Position numbers and translations under genes: made by a program. A stretch of DNA of 64,000 nucleotides from Bisporella sp. PMI_857 (Eukaryota; Ascomycota; Leotiomycetes; Helotiales; Helotiaceae), in NCBI GenBank assembly GCA_021307315.1, contig JAJSPD010000101.1:79531-143530 (forward strand), given 5' to 3'. This document shows, piece by piece, positions 33,763 to 44,109 of the stretch. How positions within the stretch are numbered: position 1 is the first letter of the stretch; every line of letters starts with the position of its first letter. The notes under the pieces were generated by a model. That model saw only the letters and a program-made list of their open reading frames with translations, was not told the origin of the DNA and searched no databases.

Positions 33763-35572
33763 TCACGAGATGTGCAGTAACATACATACATGTAAAGGTA
33801 CCACTATCCGGGAACGGCGTGATTGACGGCGGGTCACAAGTCGCCAGAAATAAGAGGAAGTATTGGTATCAAGACATAATCGTGTACTCATTAATTCAGT
33901 TATCTGATCGTAGATATTCATATAACTTCCAAAATATATTATGCCAAGCCATTTATTATTGTGCGTATTTCTCCACAAATCACTTATTAATACTGGTTTT
34001 CTTCGTAGACTCTGCCTTTGGGCGGTTCGCGATACTAGTCCTCGATACTTTTCCCTCTCTGAGAACGACTGTCCTCGTGCATACGTTTGGCGTGCGTTGC
34101 ATTGTGTTCGGTTCTCGCTTGGTAACCTGGCATCTGGTGTTTCTCTTCTTTGGCTTGTCGAGTTTGTACAACTGAGTCGAGGCCCAGAGTTGAGACTTGT
34201 CCCCTTTGTATAAACCTTGCAGCAACCTGGCTGGGCGGTATATGGCTGACGTTCACGTTCAGTCTTGACATTTCCATCCTCGTTGCTGGATGTCGAAACA
34301 TCGGAGGGGACCGATGGTGCTCCAGAGTATGGTTTGCGCTCCCGCTCTATTTGTTTTGATTGAGGGGGTGAGACTGTTGCTTGGTGTATTTCAACAGGTC
34401 GCTGTTGACGAGTGTTCGTCGTAGGAACTGCTGCAATAGGCGAATAACGGCTGCGGGTCGGTGATGAGATAGAAGCCTTTCGTCTTTTTGTACTTCCTAT
34501 ATCTTCAAAAAAAGTTGGCCACGACTGTTTCAATCAACGTCTTCGGGCCGCGGTCTTCTTTTTCTGGTAACAAATGTCTCGAAATCTGTTTAGGAAGACG
34601 CTCTACCTTTCCCTCGGTTAGCCCATCGGCATCAATGGGAAGATCTAGAACTGCCTTTTCCAGCCGCTTAGCTTCTTGATCAGGGTATGCCATTATATGG
34701 GGGCTCATCCAACCTAACAAATAAGCTCAGTCAGTACAAAAAGTCCTATAGTTTGCAATCTTATTCTATGACTTACGGGCGAATCCCACAGGAGTTAGTG
34801 CTGGAACTATTGGCACGAATGTTGCATCTTGAACTAAGTGGTGCTCGCAGACTAAATCTTGATATAGCCTTGAAATCTTCTCATTCGATTGAACTTTAAA
34901 TATCGCTACAGTGCGTAAGCGTACATCAATATAGTCATATCATCACTACTTACACGCATAGTGTTGTACCTCCGGTTCTAGAGCATCTGGTCGTTAAGTT
35001 ACTATTAAGCATCTCGAACTCTTGTCAATTAAACATACAAGTACTATAGTAAGTGGCCATCTTGACCGGCGTAACCACGATACTCCTTTTCGGATTAAAT
35101 TCAGCGATCTGGATATGTTAGTACATGCTTCTATAAGCTGTTGTCATGAACAGGCAATATGATTCGCAAGACCCCGTAAGAATTGACCTAGCCTCTGTGT
35201 TGGATCGCCGTTGCTATCAAACAGCCTTCCCCATTTCTGGTCTATCGTTGACAGCTCGAGTGACGAGAATGTTCTTAGGCCGCCCGCTGGTCCTGGTTGC
35301 GTTTGTAGTTGATCGGAGAACCGTACATTTGATGGCTTTTCGACAGGACTTGGAAGCTGAGGTTTGAGGGGTTCGGAGGGATACGATTCTACGGCTGGTG
35401 CTGGGGAATATGCTGGCTTGGTAGGTTGTACCGGAGAAGGAGGGGTATAGACTTTTCGAGCAGTTGGGGTGGGAGACGACGATGATGATCTTGCCGATGA
35501 ATAATTGCATTGCAACAGTGTTGCTTCTGGCTGGCTGTCGACCGGAGTGCCAGTTTGCTTCAGATGCTCCAT
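33763..35572 (-). CDS. DUF7514-domain protein, multi-exon
   Basis: Five exons join in frame: 35572-35156, 35108-35045, 34986-34954, 34905-34777 and 34713 onward. The N-terminal half is Pro/Ser-rich. The DUF7514 domain follows: DQKWGRLFDSNGDPTQRLGQ, FLRGLANHI, then NPKRSIVVTPVKMATYY, KISRLYQDLVCEHHLVQ, ALTPVGFA, YPDQEAKRLEKAVLDLPI and PKQISRHLLPEKEDRGPKTL. The start is ATG 35572. The last exon meets a TGA in an A7 run (plus strand 34507-34513). One base fewer would continue it into a Ser/Arg-rich tail carrying ERERKPYSGAP and ERERQPYTAQPG, which family members also have. The true 3' end is uncertain. Intron 1 would start with GC rather than GT. Function of DUF7514 is unknown; these are probably nuclear or cytosolic low-complexity proteins. 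Strong family call. Confidence 0.78.
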
Positions 35573-36120
35573 AACTCTCTCTTCTTTCTATTCAGGTTCT
35601 TTCGAGGGCTGAGCAGAGATCATTTCTGTCAGAAATTTTGGATATGGCAAAGAAAAGCTCAGTTAGATGGGAGCCTAAGGCGCTGAAGAAAAAATATCTT
35701 TGGCTAAAAGAGAGCATCCTAAAGCTCCTGTAAATTTTTGCTAGTAACTAATGTCTTTATCTTTGGTTGACTCTGATAGGATTGCTGTATCTGATGATGT
35801 GCGCAATTACTCCTCGCAGTGCGAGACTGCTCAGAAAACACCTTCCATAGACAATCTCTTACTCTTCCATATTTGGCTCGCTTCATCATTGATCTAGCGC
35901 AAATTCGCCAGCCCACCGACCTCCCCCAATACCATATCACATCTGGACACGGTAGAAAATTTTGCGCCAACTGCGCCTGAGGCTCCGCACCGGGCGAGGA
36001 GAAATATCCTGTTCCCGAATCCGAGCGACGAAGTTTAAATTTACCTGCAGAGTTGAAGGATACAAGGTTGAAGGACGGCAAACAGATCTGTTGAACAGGC
36101 TAGGTCTAAGGATCATACCT
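35573..36120. other. 5' flank of the DUF7514 gene
   Basis: Intergenic sequence with a 120-codon minus-strand frame (35719-36081) of no recognised family. Likely contains the promoter of the DUF7514 gene; no specific site can be supported. Confidence 0.35.
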
Positions 36121-36125
36121 AGTCT

Positions 36126-36190
36126 ATTGTAGGCACCGGTAGGCACCTGTAGGCACCTGTAGGCAACGGTAGGCAACAGTAGGTATCAGT
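36126..36190. repeat. 11-bp minisatellite (TGTAGGCACC-type)
   Basis: About six imperfect copies of an 11-bp unit with a common core GTAGGCA (GGCACCGGTA, GGCACCTGTA, GGCAACGGTA and similar). Short and non-coding. Confidence 0.8.
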
Positions 36191-38504
36191 GTGATGACAT
36201 GTGAGTATCGTACCTCTATAAGTAGAGGGAGTATCTCCTGTAGTCTAGGTTCGATAACCTTCAGCAATTGATACTTGTTTGCCTGTTAGAAATGTATCAC
36301 AGCGATTGAATACAGGCTCGTGGGAGCGATACAGATGATGATATTGTCTACAGTTCTAAGCCGTAAATATATACGTGGCAGGTATTGTCTAGCTCCTTGG
36401 CCTACTTACGTAAGCCGATTCCGACATTGCCCTATACTCTCTGAAGGCCACGTGACTTTCTTCCTCTATTTGAACAAGATCATTGGATTTTTCACAACCA
36501 TTCTAGGCAAAGACAACGTTGAACTCTGTTAGCATAGTGTGAGTGTGCGTTCATAGGGAATGGGAAGTACACTCAAGTTTATTAGATTAGGCTAAAATAG
36601 TGGTGCATTTCAACCAACGGAGTGAATTCAGGCCGCCTCAGGAATGGTGACCGGTATTGATTAAGCTTGGCGGGAAGCGCCGGGCACCATAGAAAGGACG
36701 GCTTCGAGTACCTGGAAAGTTGGGAAATCTTTGCACTTTCTGGAACACCTTGACGGAATGCCGGTTACTAGAGTCAGAAGAAAGATCATCGACACGAAGC
36801 ATAGATATTACCCGCGGCGATTTGTCCTAACAAGGAATCTTAACTTACCCAGAGAGACTATGAATGGGTGAGAATGAAGAAGCTTTCGGGGAGATGATGA
36901 TTAAACGTCAAAAAATACAGAGAAAAAAGGAACGAGCTGACAAGGACAAAATCGACTCATGGAAGACCAAGAAAGGAAGGAGGAGGGAAGCAAGTGAGTA
37001 AATTAGGAAAGCCGAAATTGAAAGGAATGAGGTGGATAAGAAGAGGGAACGCATTCCTGAGAACCGCAAAGGTCTTCCGCTGATATATGTGAGTCAGCTG
37101 TGCGAATTGTGAAGTAGCTGGAATGGCCAATGCCATCACTTTTAACTGCTAGTTATGTAGGTTTCTACAGGTGAGATATTGCAAAGGTTGAATTCTCAAA
37201 ACTAAGGTGTGCTATTGGTATTTAGGAAATGAATTAAGGCAAGGACTCGCCTGAGACTGAATGAAATCCGATGAATGTATTTATGCCATGTTGTGGGATA
37301 ATTGGAGTTTGAGTGGATTCTTATAGAGAACGGAAGGGAGGAGTCTGACCGCCCTGCAGAATTAACTTGGAAAGTGAACTGTACACCCGTCGAAAATATT
37401 GGAATACCTTCAGCTTCAAACCTTTTGAAAGGATAAGTAACGTTCACCTACTGTAAATATCTGGATAGCCGTTTCTGGGTCAATAGGATTGTGTCCCAGT
37501 TCTTTTTCTGGGGAGAGCGTTTGCCAATAAAGGTCTCCTTCCATGTCAACGAATGCTTGGAGACACGCTCGAACATAATCCAGATTGAGGGTGACCAGAA
37601 GCTGGAGACGCATCTCTTGACGAAGTGATATCAAAGATATAAAGAGATCTACGGCAATTATTCATCGTCTTGAAAAACATCTCGATATTGCCTTTCCAGA
37701 AACATTGGAAAATGAACAAGCTGTACATTTTCCATGATCGCCTTTCAGCAAAGAACATTCTCATCGGCAGCACTAGCGTGTTAATGGTCTTTGGTAGATT
37801 GGGGTTGTATATCGGTCATTACCTACGTGGAAGGTCTGCCAATTTTCTGCCTTCCTCCTAGGGGAAAGCTAGATCGCAACTGGGCCGCAAATTCGGTATT
37901 CACAGCTTCTAGGAGGCTCAAATGATTGAACCGCCGACTACCATGGGCTGGTGCAAACATGTGAACCCTTCTTTCAAGAGCCCCGTCCCGTAATCGCCAG
38001 AAAGCTTCACCACATTTTTCTATGGGATACTTGTCTCAAGCACTAAAGCCGCCATCGCAAGAGCATCTTCATACATCGGCCAAGGCAAACCGCCATGCTA
38101 ATCAAGGTTATCCATGCCCATCCAACATCTGCCGAACTAGACTAAGTCATGAGTTCTGGCTTTGCTGCCATCTCGTATCTATTCTCCGAGAATTTAGCTG
38201 CCGTATCACGAAGACCTTTGATACCATCTTGAATAAATGTGGCATTCGAAGTCCTCAGTTTATGACGATCCATCTTCTCCATCCTCTCGCAAACTTCCCA
38301 TGCCCGGCCAATTGATTCAGTTTTAGGGATGACGGCCGGAAGAACCGAGTTTGACTCCAGGTTACTTGAGGACAATACTCTCGTAAGTCTCATAAGTTTC
38401 AAACCAGCCGCGGGCGGTAAAATGAGCTGATGGCGTTTGGATTCAACTTACGTAAAGCCACATAGAGCTGATGCATTCCACTTGAAAGGTTTCTAATAAA
38501 TTTA
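36191..38504. other. Decayed coding-like stretch, minus strand
   Basis: On the minus strand several frame fragments read like one protein. About 38400-38145 gives IGRAWEVCERMEKMDRHKLR. About 37990-37870 gives CGEAFWRLRDGALERRVHMF, then NHLSLLEAVNTEFAAQLRSS. About 37630-37430 gives LNLDYVRACLQAFVDMEGDL, then PEKELGHNPIDPETAIQIF. They change frame repeatedly. I do not recognise the family. It is probably a pseudogene of a sizeable protein. The rest of the stretch holds nothing recognisable. Confidence 0.35.
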
Positions 38505-38921
38505 CGGCAAAAGACTCAAATGCCATCGTTTTTCAATCAAAACTTGATATACCACCTTTTGTGTACGGTCGACCCTGATATACCACTATTTTACCTTGGC
38601 ATCAAAACAGTGGTATCCGAGGTATCAGCACGCAAAAGGATGGTATTTCAGTCTACCACCCGTTTTACAGTAGCAGGACTGAAATACCATCATTTTTCAT
38701 ACTGATACCTCATTGTTGGTATGTTAGGTCCTGAGTGAATAGGGGAGTGAATGGGGGAGTGAATAAGGGATTCGGTCACATAACCCACCTGTTATAACGT
38801 AGTCCACGGTCTACCCGACCGCACGGTCCACCCGACCGCACGGTCCACCCGATCACTTTCCCCCACCACCCCACGTTTAATTTGAAATATCTCAACAACA
38901 ACATACACAATCAATTAAAAC

Positions 38922-39160
38922 TAATTGGGATCCTCATCTTCAGATATCTCTACATCTTCTTTACAAGTTCGCGCATTATGACCAGACTTTCCACAGTACG
39001 ACAGCAACGTCCTCGCGTTTCTTGCCTCTTTTTCCGACCCCCTTGCATAACGTAGTCCACAAGCGATTGTAAATCACAAGCTGTAACAACTCGAGGCGAA
39101 CAGGGATCTCGATCCGTAGATCTCAGGTAGAGGGACTCAAAGGTATGAACGACTGTCAAT
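38922..39160 (-). pseudogene. C-terminal fragment of a second Fot1-type transposase
   Basis: The minus strand reads a basic stretch (GGRKKRQETRGRC) and, in the next frame, YCGKSGHNARTC followed by an acidic tail and stop. The CCHC-type knuckle matches the C-terminal knuckle of the plus-strand transposase (CKSCGEFGHNVRTC), but the sequence differs, so it comes from a related element. The frames are offset by two bases. Fragment only. Confidence 0.6.
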
Positions 39161-39371
39161 TGTTATAACTAAGAGAACAAGCTACAGACAGAAGAAGGGA
39201 AGGAAAGCAATGCCTTATATACAGGAGGCTGGCCCCTGGCCAGCCTAAGCGAGCCCAGTGGTAGCAGGGGCCAAGCTCGGATATGGCCAGGGCCGTGACA
39301 CAAGCGAATGTAAATATTTTTCTTGGCATTTTACTTTTTGACTTTACACAACAATTATACCACAATTACAA

Positions 39372-41038
39372 ATGGCTCCTACGTGGAATGAATCTGATAT
39401 GCTTTTAGCTGCCAAAGCCGTACGAAATAACCCCCAGATACATGTTACAACAATTGCGCGAATATATAAAGTGCCTCCTGCAACGTTGCGTCGTCGAGCT
39501 CGAGGAATGCTTGCAAAGCACGATATTATTCCAAAGTCTCGAAAATTAAATTAACTCAATTAGAAGAAGAAACTATTGTACGACATATTCTTGACTTGGA
39601 TTCGCGATCATTTCCTCCTCGAGTCAGTAGTGTTGAAAATATGGCAAATCGATTGCTCGCAGATCGAAACGCGGGACGCGTCGGCAAGAACTGGACTTCG
39701 AACTTCGTACGACGACAACCAGAGCTACAGACGCGTTTTAATCGTAAGATCGACTATCAAAGAGCTAAATGCGAAGATCCAGACGTGTATAATGCGTGGT
39801 TTCGGCTCGTACGAAATACAATCAACAAATATGGGATCAGCGAAGAAGACATATACAATTTTGATGAAACAGGGTTTTTAATGGGCCAGATTTCGTCCGA
39901 AATGGTTGTAATAAGCGCTGAATGGCAAAATAAACCTCGGACTGTACAGCAAGGAAACCGAGAATGGATTACAGTTATTCAAGGTATCAGTTCGTACGGC
40001 TATGCGCTGCCGCCATATATTATTGTTGCGGGCAAAAACCATTTGTCGTCATGGTACGAAAACAGTCAGTTGCCGCACGATTGGGTAATTGCAGTTACTG
40101 CAAATGGTTGGACAACAAATGAACGAGGTTTAGATTGGATTCAGCATTTTGATCAGCATACAAAAAGTCGTACGAATGGTGTATATCGGCTTCTTATTCT
40201 TGACGGTCATGAAAGCCATCATTCGACCGATTTTGAGCTTTATTGCAAAAAACACAATATTATTACATTGTGTATGCCTGCACATTCATCTCATAAGCTT
40301 CAGCCACTTGATGTTGGGTGTTTTCGCGCATTAAAACGTTCGTACGGTGCTGAGATCGAAAAGTTAATGCGCGCACATATTACACATATTTCTAAAGAAG
40401 ACTTTTTTCCAGCTTTTCACACTGCATTTCGTACGGCAATAACAGAATCTAATATTCAAGGAGGCTTTCGCGGAACAGGACTTGTGTCGTATAATCCAGA
40501 ATATGTAATTTCACAGCTTGATATTTGAGTTTCTACGCCAACTCCGCCGCCAACTTCGTCCGATCTGCCTGTGGCATGGGAGCCAAAAACGCCGCACAAC
40601 GTGATCGAAGCACAATCACATACTATATATGTGAAAGAAAAGATCGTACAACATCAAAATAGTTCGCCAACCGCGCTTTTGTCAAGTGTAGATCAGTTTG
40701 CTAAAAGTGCAACGCTTGCAATCCACGAATTAGTTTTGTTACGCGAAGAGAACGCCGCATTGCGCAAAGCAAATGATGAACTTAGTCGGCGTTGTCGTAC
40801 GAAAAAGCGTCGAATTCAAGACGGAGGATCACTTAGCTTGCAAAATGCGCAAGATCTTCAAGCTCAAAGTGATGTTAATATACAATTGCAGGCTGATTTA
40901 GCTCAAAGTAGTGGTCGTACGAAAGTTTCCGCACTACAACAACGACGCTGCAAATCGTGCGGAGAATTTGGTCATAACGTACGAACGTGTCACAATATTA
41001 GAGTAGAACCTGGAGATTCTGAATCTGAATGGCTTTAA
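39372..41038 (+). pseudogene. Fot1/pogo-type transposase, near-complete, one frameshift and one stop
   Basis: Begins at ATG 39372 (MAPTWNESDMLLAAKAVRNN, psq-type HTH). The frame breaks at an A3 run (39548-39550). It continues with the CENP-B-type HTH (EEETIVRHILDLDSRSFPPR, then VGKNWTSNFVRRQPEL) and the DDE_1 catalytic domain. Catalytic Asp codons are at 39862 (FDETGF), 40202 (LDGHESH) and 40310 (PLDVGCF); the last two are 35 residues apart, the DD35D spacing of Fot1. A TGA at 40526-40528 interrupts QLDI/VSTPTPPP, where CGA is likely ancestral. The C-terminus has a coiled coil (LREENAALRKANDELSRR) and a CCHC knuckle (CKSCGEFGHNVRTC), stop at 41038. With only two lesions it is a recently inactivated copy that cuts and pastes DNA at TA sites in its family. 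Confidence 0.9.
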
Positions 41039-41049
41039 TTAATTAATCG

Positions 41050-41240
41050 GTTAATATCTCAAATACCATCAAAAAGTGCCGATATTTCTCAAATACCATC
41101 TTTTTTTTTTTACCTCTATCTGGCCATACCACCTTTTTAAAACAATGGTATTTCAGATAGAGGCCAAAAAAATGATGGTATTTCAGATATACACCAAAAA
41201 AATAATGGTATTTGAGATATTTCTGAAATACCATCATTTC
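41050..41240. repeat. Left arm of a large inverted repeat
   Basis: Contains alternating ATACCATC and GGTATTTCAGATA motifs. It is the near reverse complement of about 41690-41860 over some 170 bp, including the stretch CCTCTATCTGGCCATACCAC. The loop between the arms (about 450 bp) contains a family A LTR and a transposon-promoter-like segment. The motifs may be subterminal binding sites of the transposase, which is an inference. Confidence 0.75.
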
Positions 41241-41254
41241 AAGCCAAGACTAAC

Positions 41255-41437
41255 TGTTTGTATCACTTTGTAATACTTTTTGGTTCCGATAACTTGCAAT
41301 TGCTTAAGTCAGTTACTTACGAGGCACGTAGCACCGCGATTTCAGCGCAGTGCTATTATGCTCGTTGTAAGTAGTTGACTTGTAAGAACTATAATACATC
41401 GCGGGGTAATTCACGTGACTTTGGCTGCACACCAACA
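41255..41437 (+). mobile_element. Solo LTR (family A), divergent
   Basis: Begins TGTTTGTATCACTTTGTAAT and ends CACCAACA. It shares the internal GGCACGTAGCACCGCGAT block with the LTRs at 15570 and 21303 but is about 45 bp shorter. Flanking 5-mers CTAAC and CTTAG are not identical, so the target duplication has decayed or is absent. Confidence 0.75.
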
Positions 41438-41689
41438 CTTAGATTACTATACTTTCTGTTGCAATATAACTGAAATACCACAATTTTGTGTTGGCTAAAA
41501 AAAAGTGGTATTTAAGTCAAAAGCACGCTACAGACAAAAAAATGAAAAGAAAGCAGTGCTTTATATACAGGAGACTGGCCAAAAGCCAGTGTAAACGAGC
41601 ACGTAGCGTTAGGGGCCGAGCCCTGTAGTGTCAAGAGCCGAGCCCTGTAGTGCCAGGGGCCGAGCCCCAAAAGGTTCTATTTACAGCGT

Positions 41690-41860
41690 ATGTTGGAAGA
41701 TATCTCATATACCATTATTTTTTTGAAGGATATCTCATATACCATTGTTTTTTTGGCCTCTATCTGAAATACCATAAAAGTGGTATGGCCAGATAGAGGA
41801 CAAAAAAAAGATGGTATTTCAGAAATATCGGCACTTTTTGATGGTTGATGGTATGCCCCC
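41690..41860. repeat. Right arm of the large inverted repeat
   Basis: Near reverse complement of about 41050-41240, ending AATATCGGCACTTTTTGATG. Together they form a foldback structure inside the composite element. Confidence 0.75.
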
Positions 41861-42029
41861 TCCTTACCTTCCACGGGGCAAAAGGCACAGCTCTAGGCCG
41901 TGCTCTTGCTCTTGATGGATATGGTAATTGTTGTTGTATTAGGTTCTACTCTAGATTCTACAAAATGGGGGTTGTGCGGGTCACGTGACCTGGTGGGTCG
42001 TATGAGGATCCGTAAACCCCTACTTCCTA

Positions 42030-42150
42030 CAATGGTATTTGAGATATTAACCGTTAATTAATTGTTTAATTGTTGTGTTATTTAAGTTTTAATAAAATGC
42101 CAAGAAAAATATTTACATTCGCTTGTGATTTATATTCGCTTGTGAACTAC
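42030..42150 (-). mobile_element. Deletion derivative of the Fot1-type element, reversed
   Basis: The reverse complement joins a segment resembling 39295-39366 (CACAAGCGAATGTAAATATT, the transposase 5' flank) directly to one resembling 41033-41063 (TTAATTAAC, GGTTAATATCTCAAATACCA, the 3' flank). The whole transposase gene is missing. It is therefore the kind of internally deleted copy from which MITEs arise. Confidence 0.6.
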
Positions 42151-42154
42151 GTTA

Positions 42155-42199
42155 TTGCAAGTCATCAATACGAAGAAGTATCACAGAGTGATACAAACA
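42155..42199 (-). mobile_element. Family A LTR fragment, reversed
   Basis: About 45 bp, reverse complement of the first part of the family A LTR (TGTTTGTATCACTCTGTGAT, then CTTCTTCGTATTGATGACTTG). Truncated. Confidence 0.75.
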
Positions 42200-42334
42200 A
42201 TATTACAGACTTGCTATAAAGGTTGTACCTCTGTTCCTGATATACCACTCTTTTTTGATCTCTACCTGATATACCACAATTGTGGTATCCGAGTCCCATC
42301 CAAACCAAAATAGTGGTATATCAGTCTTTTGCCG

Positions 42335-42950
42335 ATAAATTTAACTTTCGTTAATGGGATCAATATTGTCTTCGCATTGAAATGGCTGACCCCCTACACA
42401 TTATTTGGCGTAGCTTGTAGGGTTGGCTTCGGTGGGAGAAGTTGAAGAAAACCAAGCCAGTTATTCAAATCCGATGTGGGGTCCATTTGAATGACGAACG
42501 ACATTTCACTTATGTAGAGTGGTTCTGGGCGTTTTTCTTGAGATCGGACGTATCAATTTCCAGCCCAGAGCCGTGCCCATTTTAAGAATGCTTCTCCGTT
42601 ACACATTTCCCCATGAATGCCACTATATATCTCTCGCTTGTTTGTTTGTTTTTCTATTTAACGTCTAACTAAAGGGCCGTGCTCGAAGATACGACGCTAG
42701 GAGTAAACTCCTAGAAACCGGGGGCTGAAGGCCTGGGGCATGCTGGGATACTTGGCGTTATTCCTTAACCGCAAGTATTAGACATGCAGGTATTTACACT
42801 GGAACTGGGAAATGAGCCCTCCTCTACGCTCTAGCCCTCCTACTCTCCGTGGCTCTCGCACCGTCATTGTATAATGTTTAAAACAAAGGAAAAAGTAATA
42901 GTTGACAAAAGAAAAGGCTAGCCAGCTAGCTGGCTTTGCGGTATGGACAG
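42335..42950. other. No gene recognised; contains the LINE 3' flank
   Basis: Short open frames only. The right end is the 3' untranslated side of the LINE relic on the minus strand. No poly(A) or target duplication could be defined. Confidence 0.35.
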
Positions 42951-42956
42951 ATGTCC

Positions 42957-43850
42957 TCAAAAAAAGCGGTTTTTACGCCACCATTCTGTTAGCGTGGCGA
43001 TACCTTCGCTGGTGCCAAGTAGTTGTGCGATTAGGGTAGAGGGAGGCCCTCGGGGTCGGTTGCAGCGCCTGCGGGCGATTCTGCAGAAAAAGAAGTGGAT
43101 AGGTGTTTTAGGGAGGCCGCAGGAGCAATAAAGCTGTGCGTCTCTGTGGTCGAACCTTTTGTGGTAGTCTTTGAAGTCGCCGTGATTTGACCTGGCTGCT
43201 ATAATGCGGCTGAGCTCTTTTCTAGGGAGCCGGAGCTCCTGTGGAGGGACAGGGGCAGTAGTGATGGATTACAGTTGGTAGTTTTCATGTGCAGAAGTCG
43301 CCCACCACTCTGCACGTGCTTTTGAAGCTTGCTGTGCATGCCATTTCTTTAATGAAGCGAACGACTGTGGATAAGGAGTATTGGGGAGCTGGGAGGAGCC
43401 TTTGCGGGCTTCTGTATCTACCAGGTCGTTTCCGGGAATGTTTGCGTGGCCAGGCACCCACCGGATGTGTACGTCGCCGGCTAGAGTAGCGGTGTCTCTT
43501 TCTGCCAGTCTTCTCTAGCTTTGATGAATGAGTTGAAAATAGGCTGTGATGTGGTAAGTGAAGGGGACAGCAAGCGTTTTGCGACTTCGAGGTTGTCGAG
43601 GCAAATCCAGACGTTTTCGGCTAGTCCGTTCGACGGGTGACGGAGATTTGCTTGTGCACCAAGTAGCGCAGCAATAGCTTCCGCGTCAAAGATTTCCGCG
43701 CTAGGACTAAGAGCGAAAGCTTCTTTGTCTGTAGCTTCGGAGTACTAGAGCATAGCCTGCCCCCACGTTGCCGTTTTGGAGGTTTGAAATATATCTCTCG
43801 TACCAAGCTACTAGCACTTCTTGGCACAAAAGTAAGCTGGGCAGCAAGAT
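42957..43850 (-). mobile_element. Tad-like LINE fragment: RNase H and C-terminal Cys/His region
   Basis: The minus strand reads in several frames a 5'-truncated ORF2 end. RNase H blocks are NLQNGNVGAGYALV, SPSAEIFDAEAIAALLGAQA, VWICLDNLEVAKRLLSPS and VPGHANIPGNDLVDTEA; the Glu of DAEAI, the Asp of CLDN and the last Asp match the catalytic set. Then QELRLPRKELSRIIAARSNH, DYHKRFDH, LYCSCGLPKTPIHFFFCR and LLGTSEGIATLTEWWRKNRF, stop at 42957. This is the Cys/His C-terminus typical of fungal Tad/MGR583 elements. The reverse transcriptase is absent. At least two frameshifts are present. Dead on arrival or decayed. Confidence 0.82.
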
Positions 43851-44109
43851 ATGGCTCGGTTCAGCAATTGGCTTTTTTATCTCGTGGTGAATTTAAAAGT
43901 TCCCGGAAATCTACTTAGACCTCTTACTCAAAGGGTTCTTATGAAAAATGTTAGCTTCCGAAATATTCAGTAAACGTAGTGCATCGAAGGTACCGCAGTT
44001 ATTGATTGTCTGGCCTAGTAGAGCAGCGAGAATGACTTACCCCAGTTAAAGATCTTGGCTTCAGATCTACTTCCTCTTCAAGATAAGCAGGACCCAATAC
44101 CCGAATGCC

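Larger units (their letters stand above)
38505..42334. mobile_element. 3.83-kb composite element with 12-bp inverted ends and 9-bp direct repeats
   Basis: It starts CGGCAAAAGACT and ends AGTCTTTTGCCG. The same nine bases, ATAAATTTA, lie immediately outside both ends (38496-38504 and 42335-42343). The inverted similarity continues inward (CTGATATACCACTATTTT on both sides) but the left end has an extra stretch of about 50 bp. Inside are a Fot1/pogo transposase gene, a reversed fragment of another transposase, family A LTRs, many GGTAT(T/A)nAGATA-type motifs and large inverted repeats. A 9-bp duplication is unlike pogo (TA) and would fit a Mutator-like element. It therefore looks like a nest or composite rather than one simple transposon. 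Confidence 0.7.
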
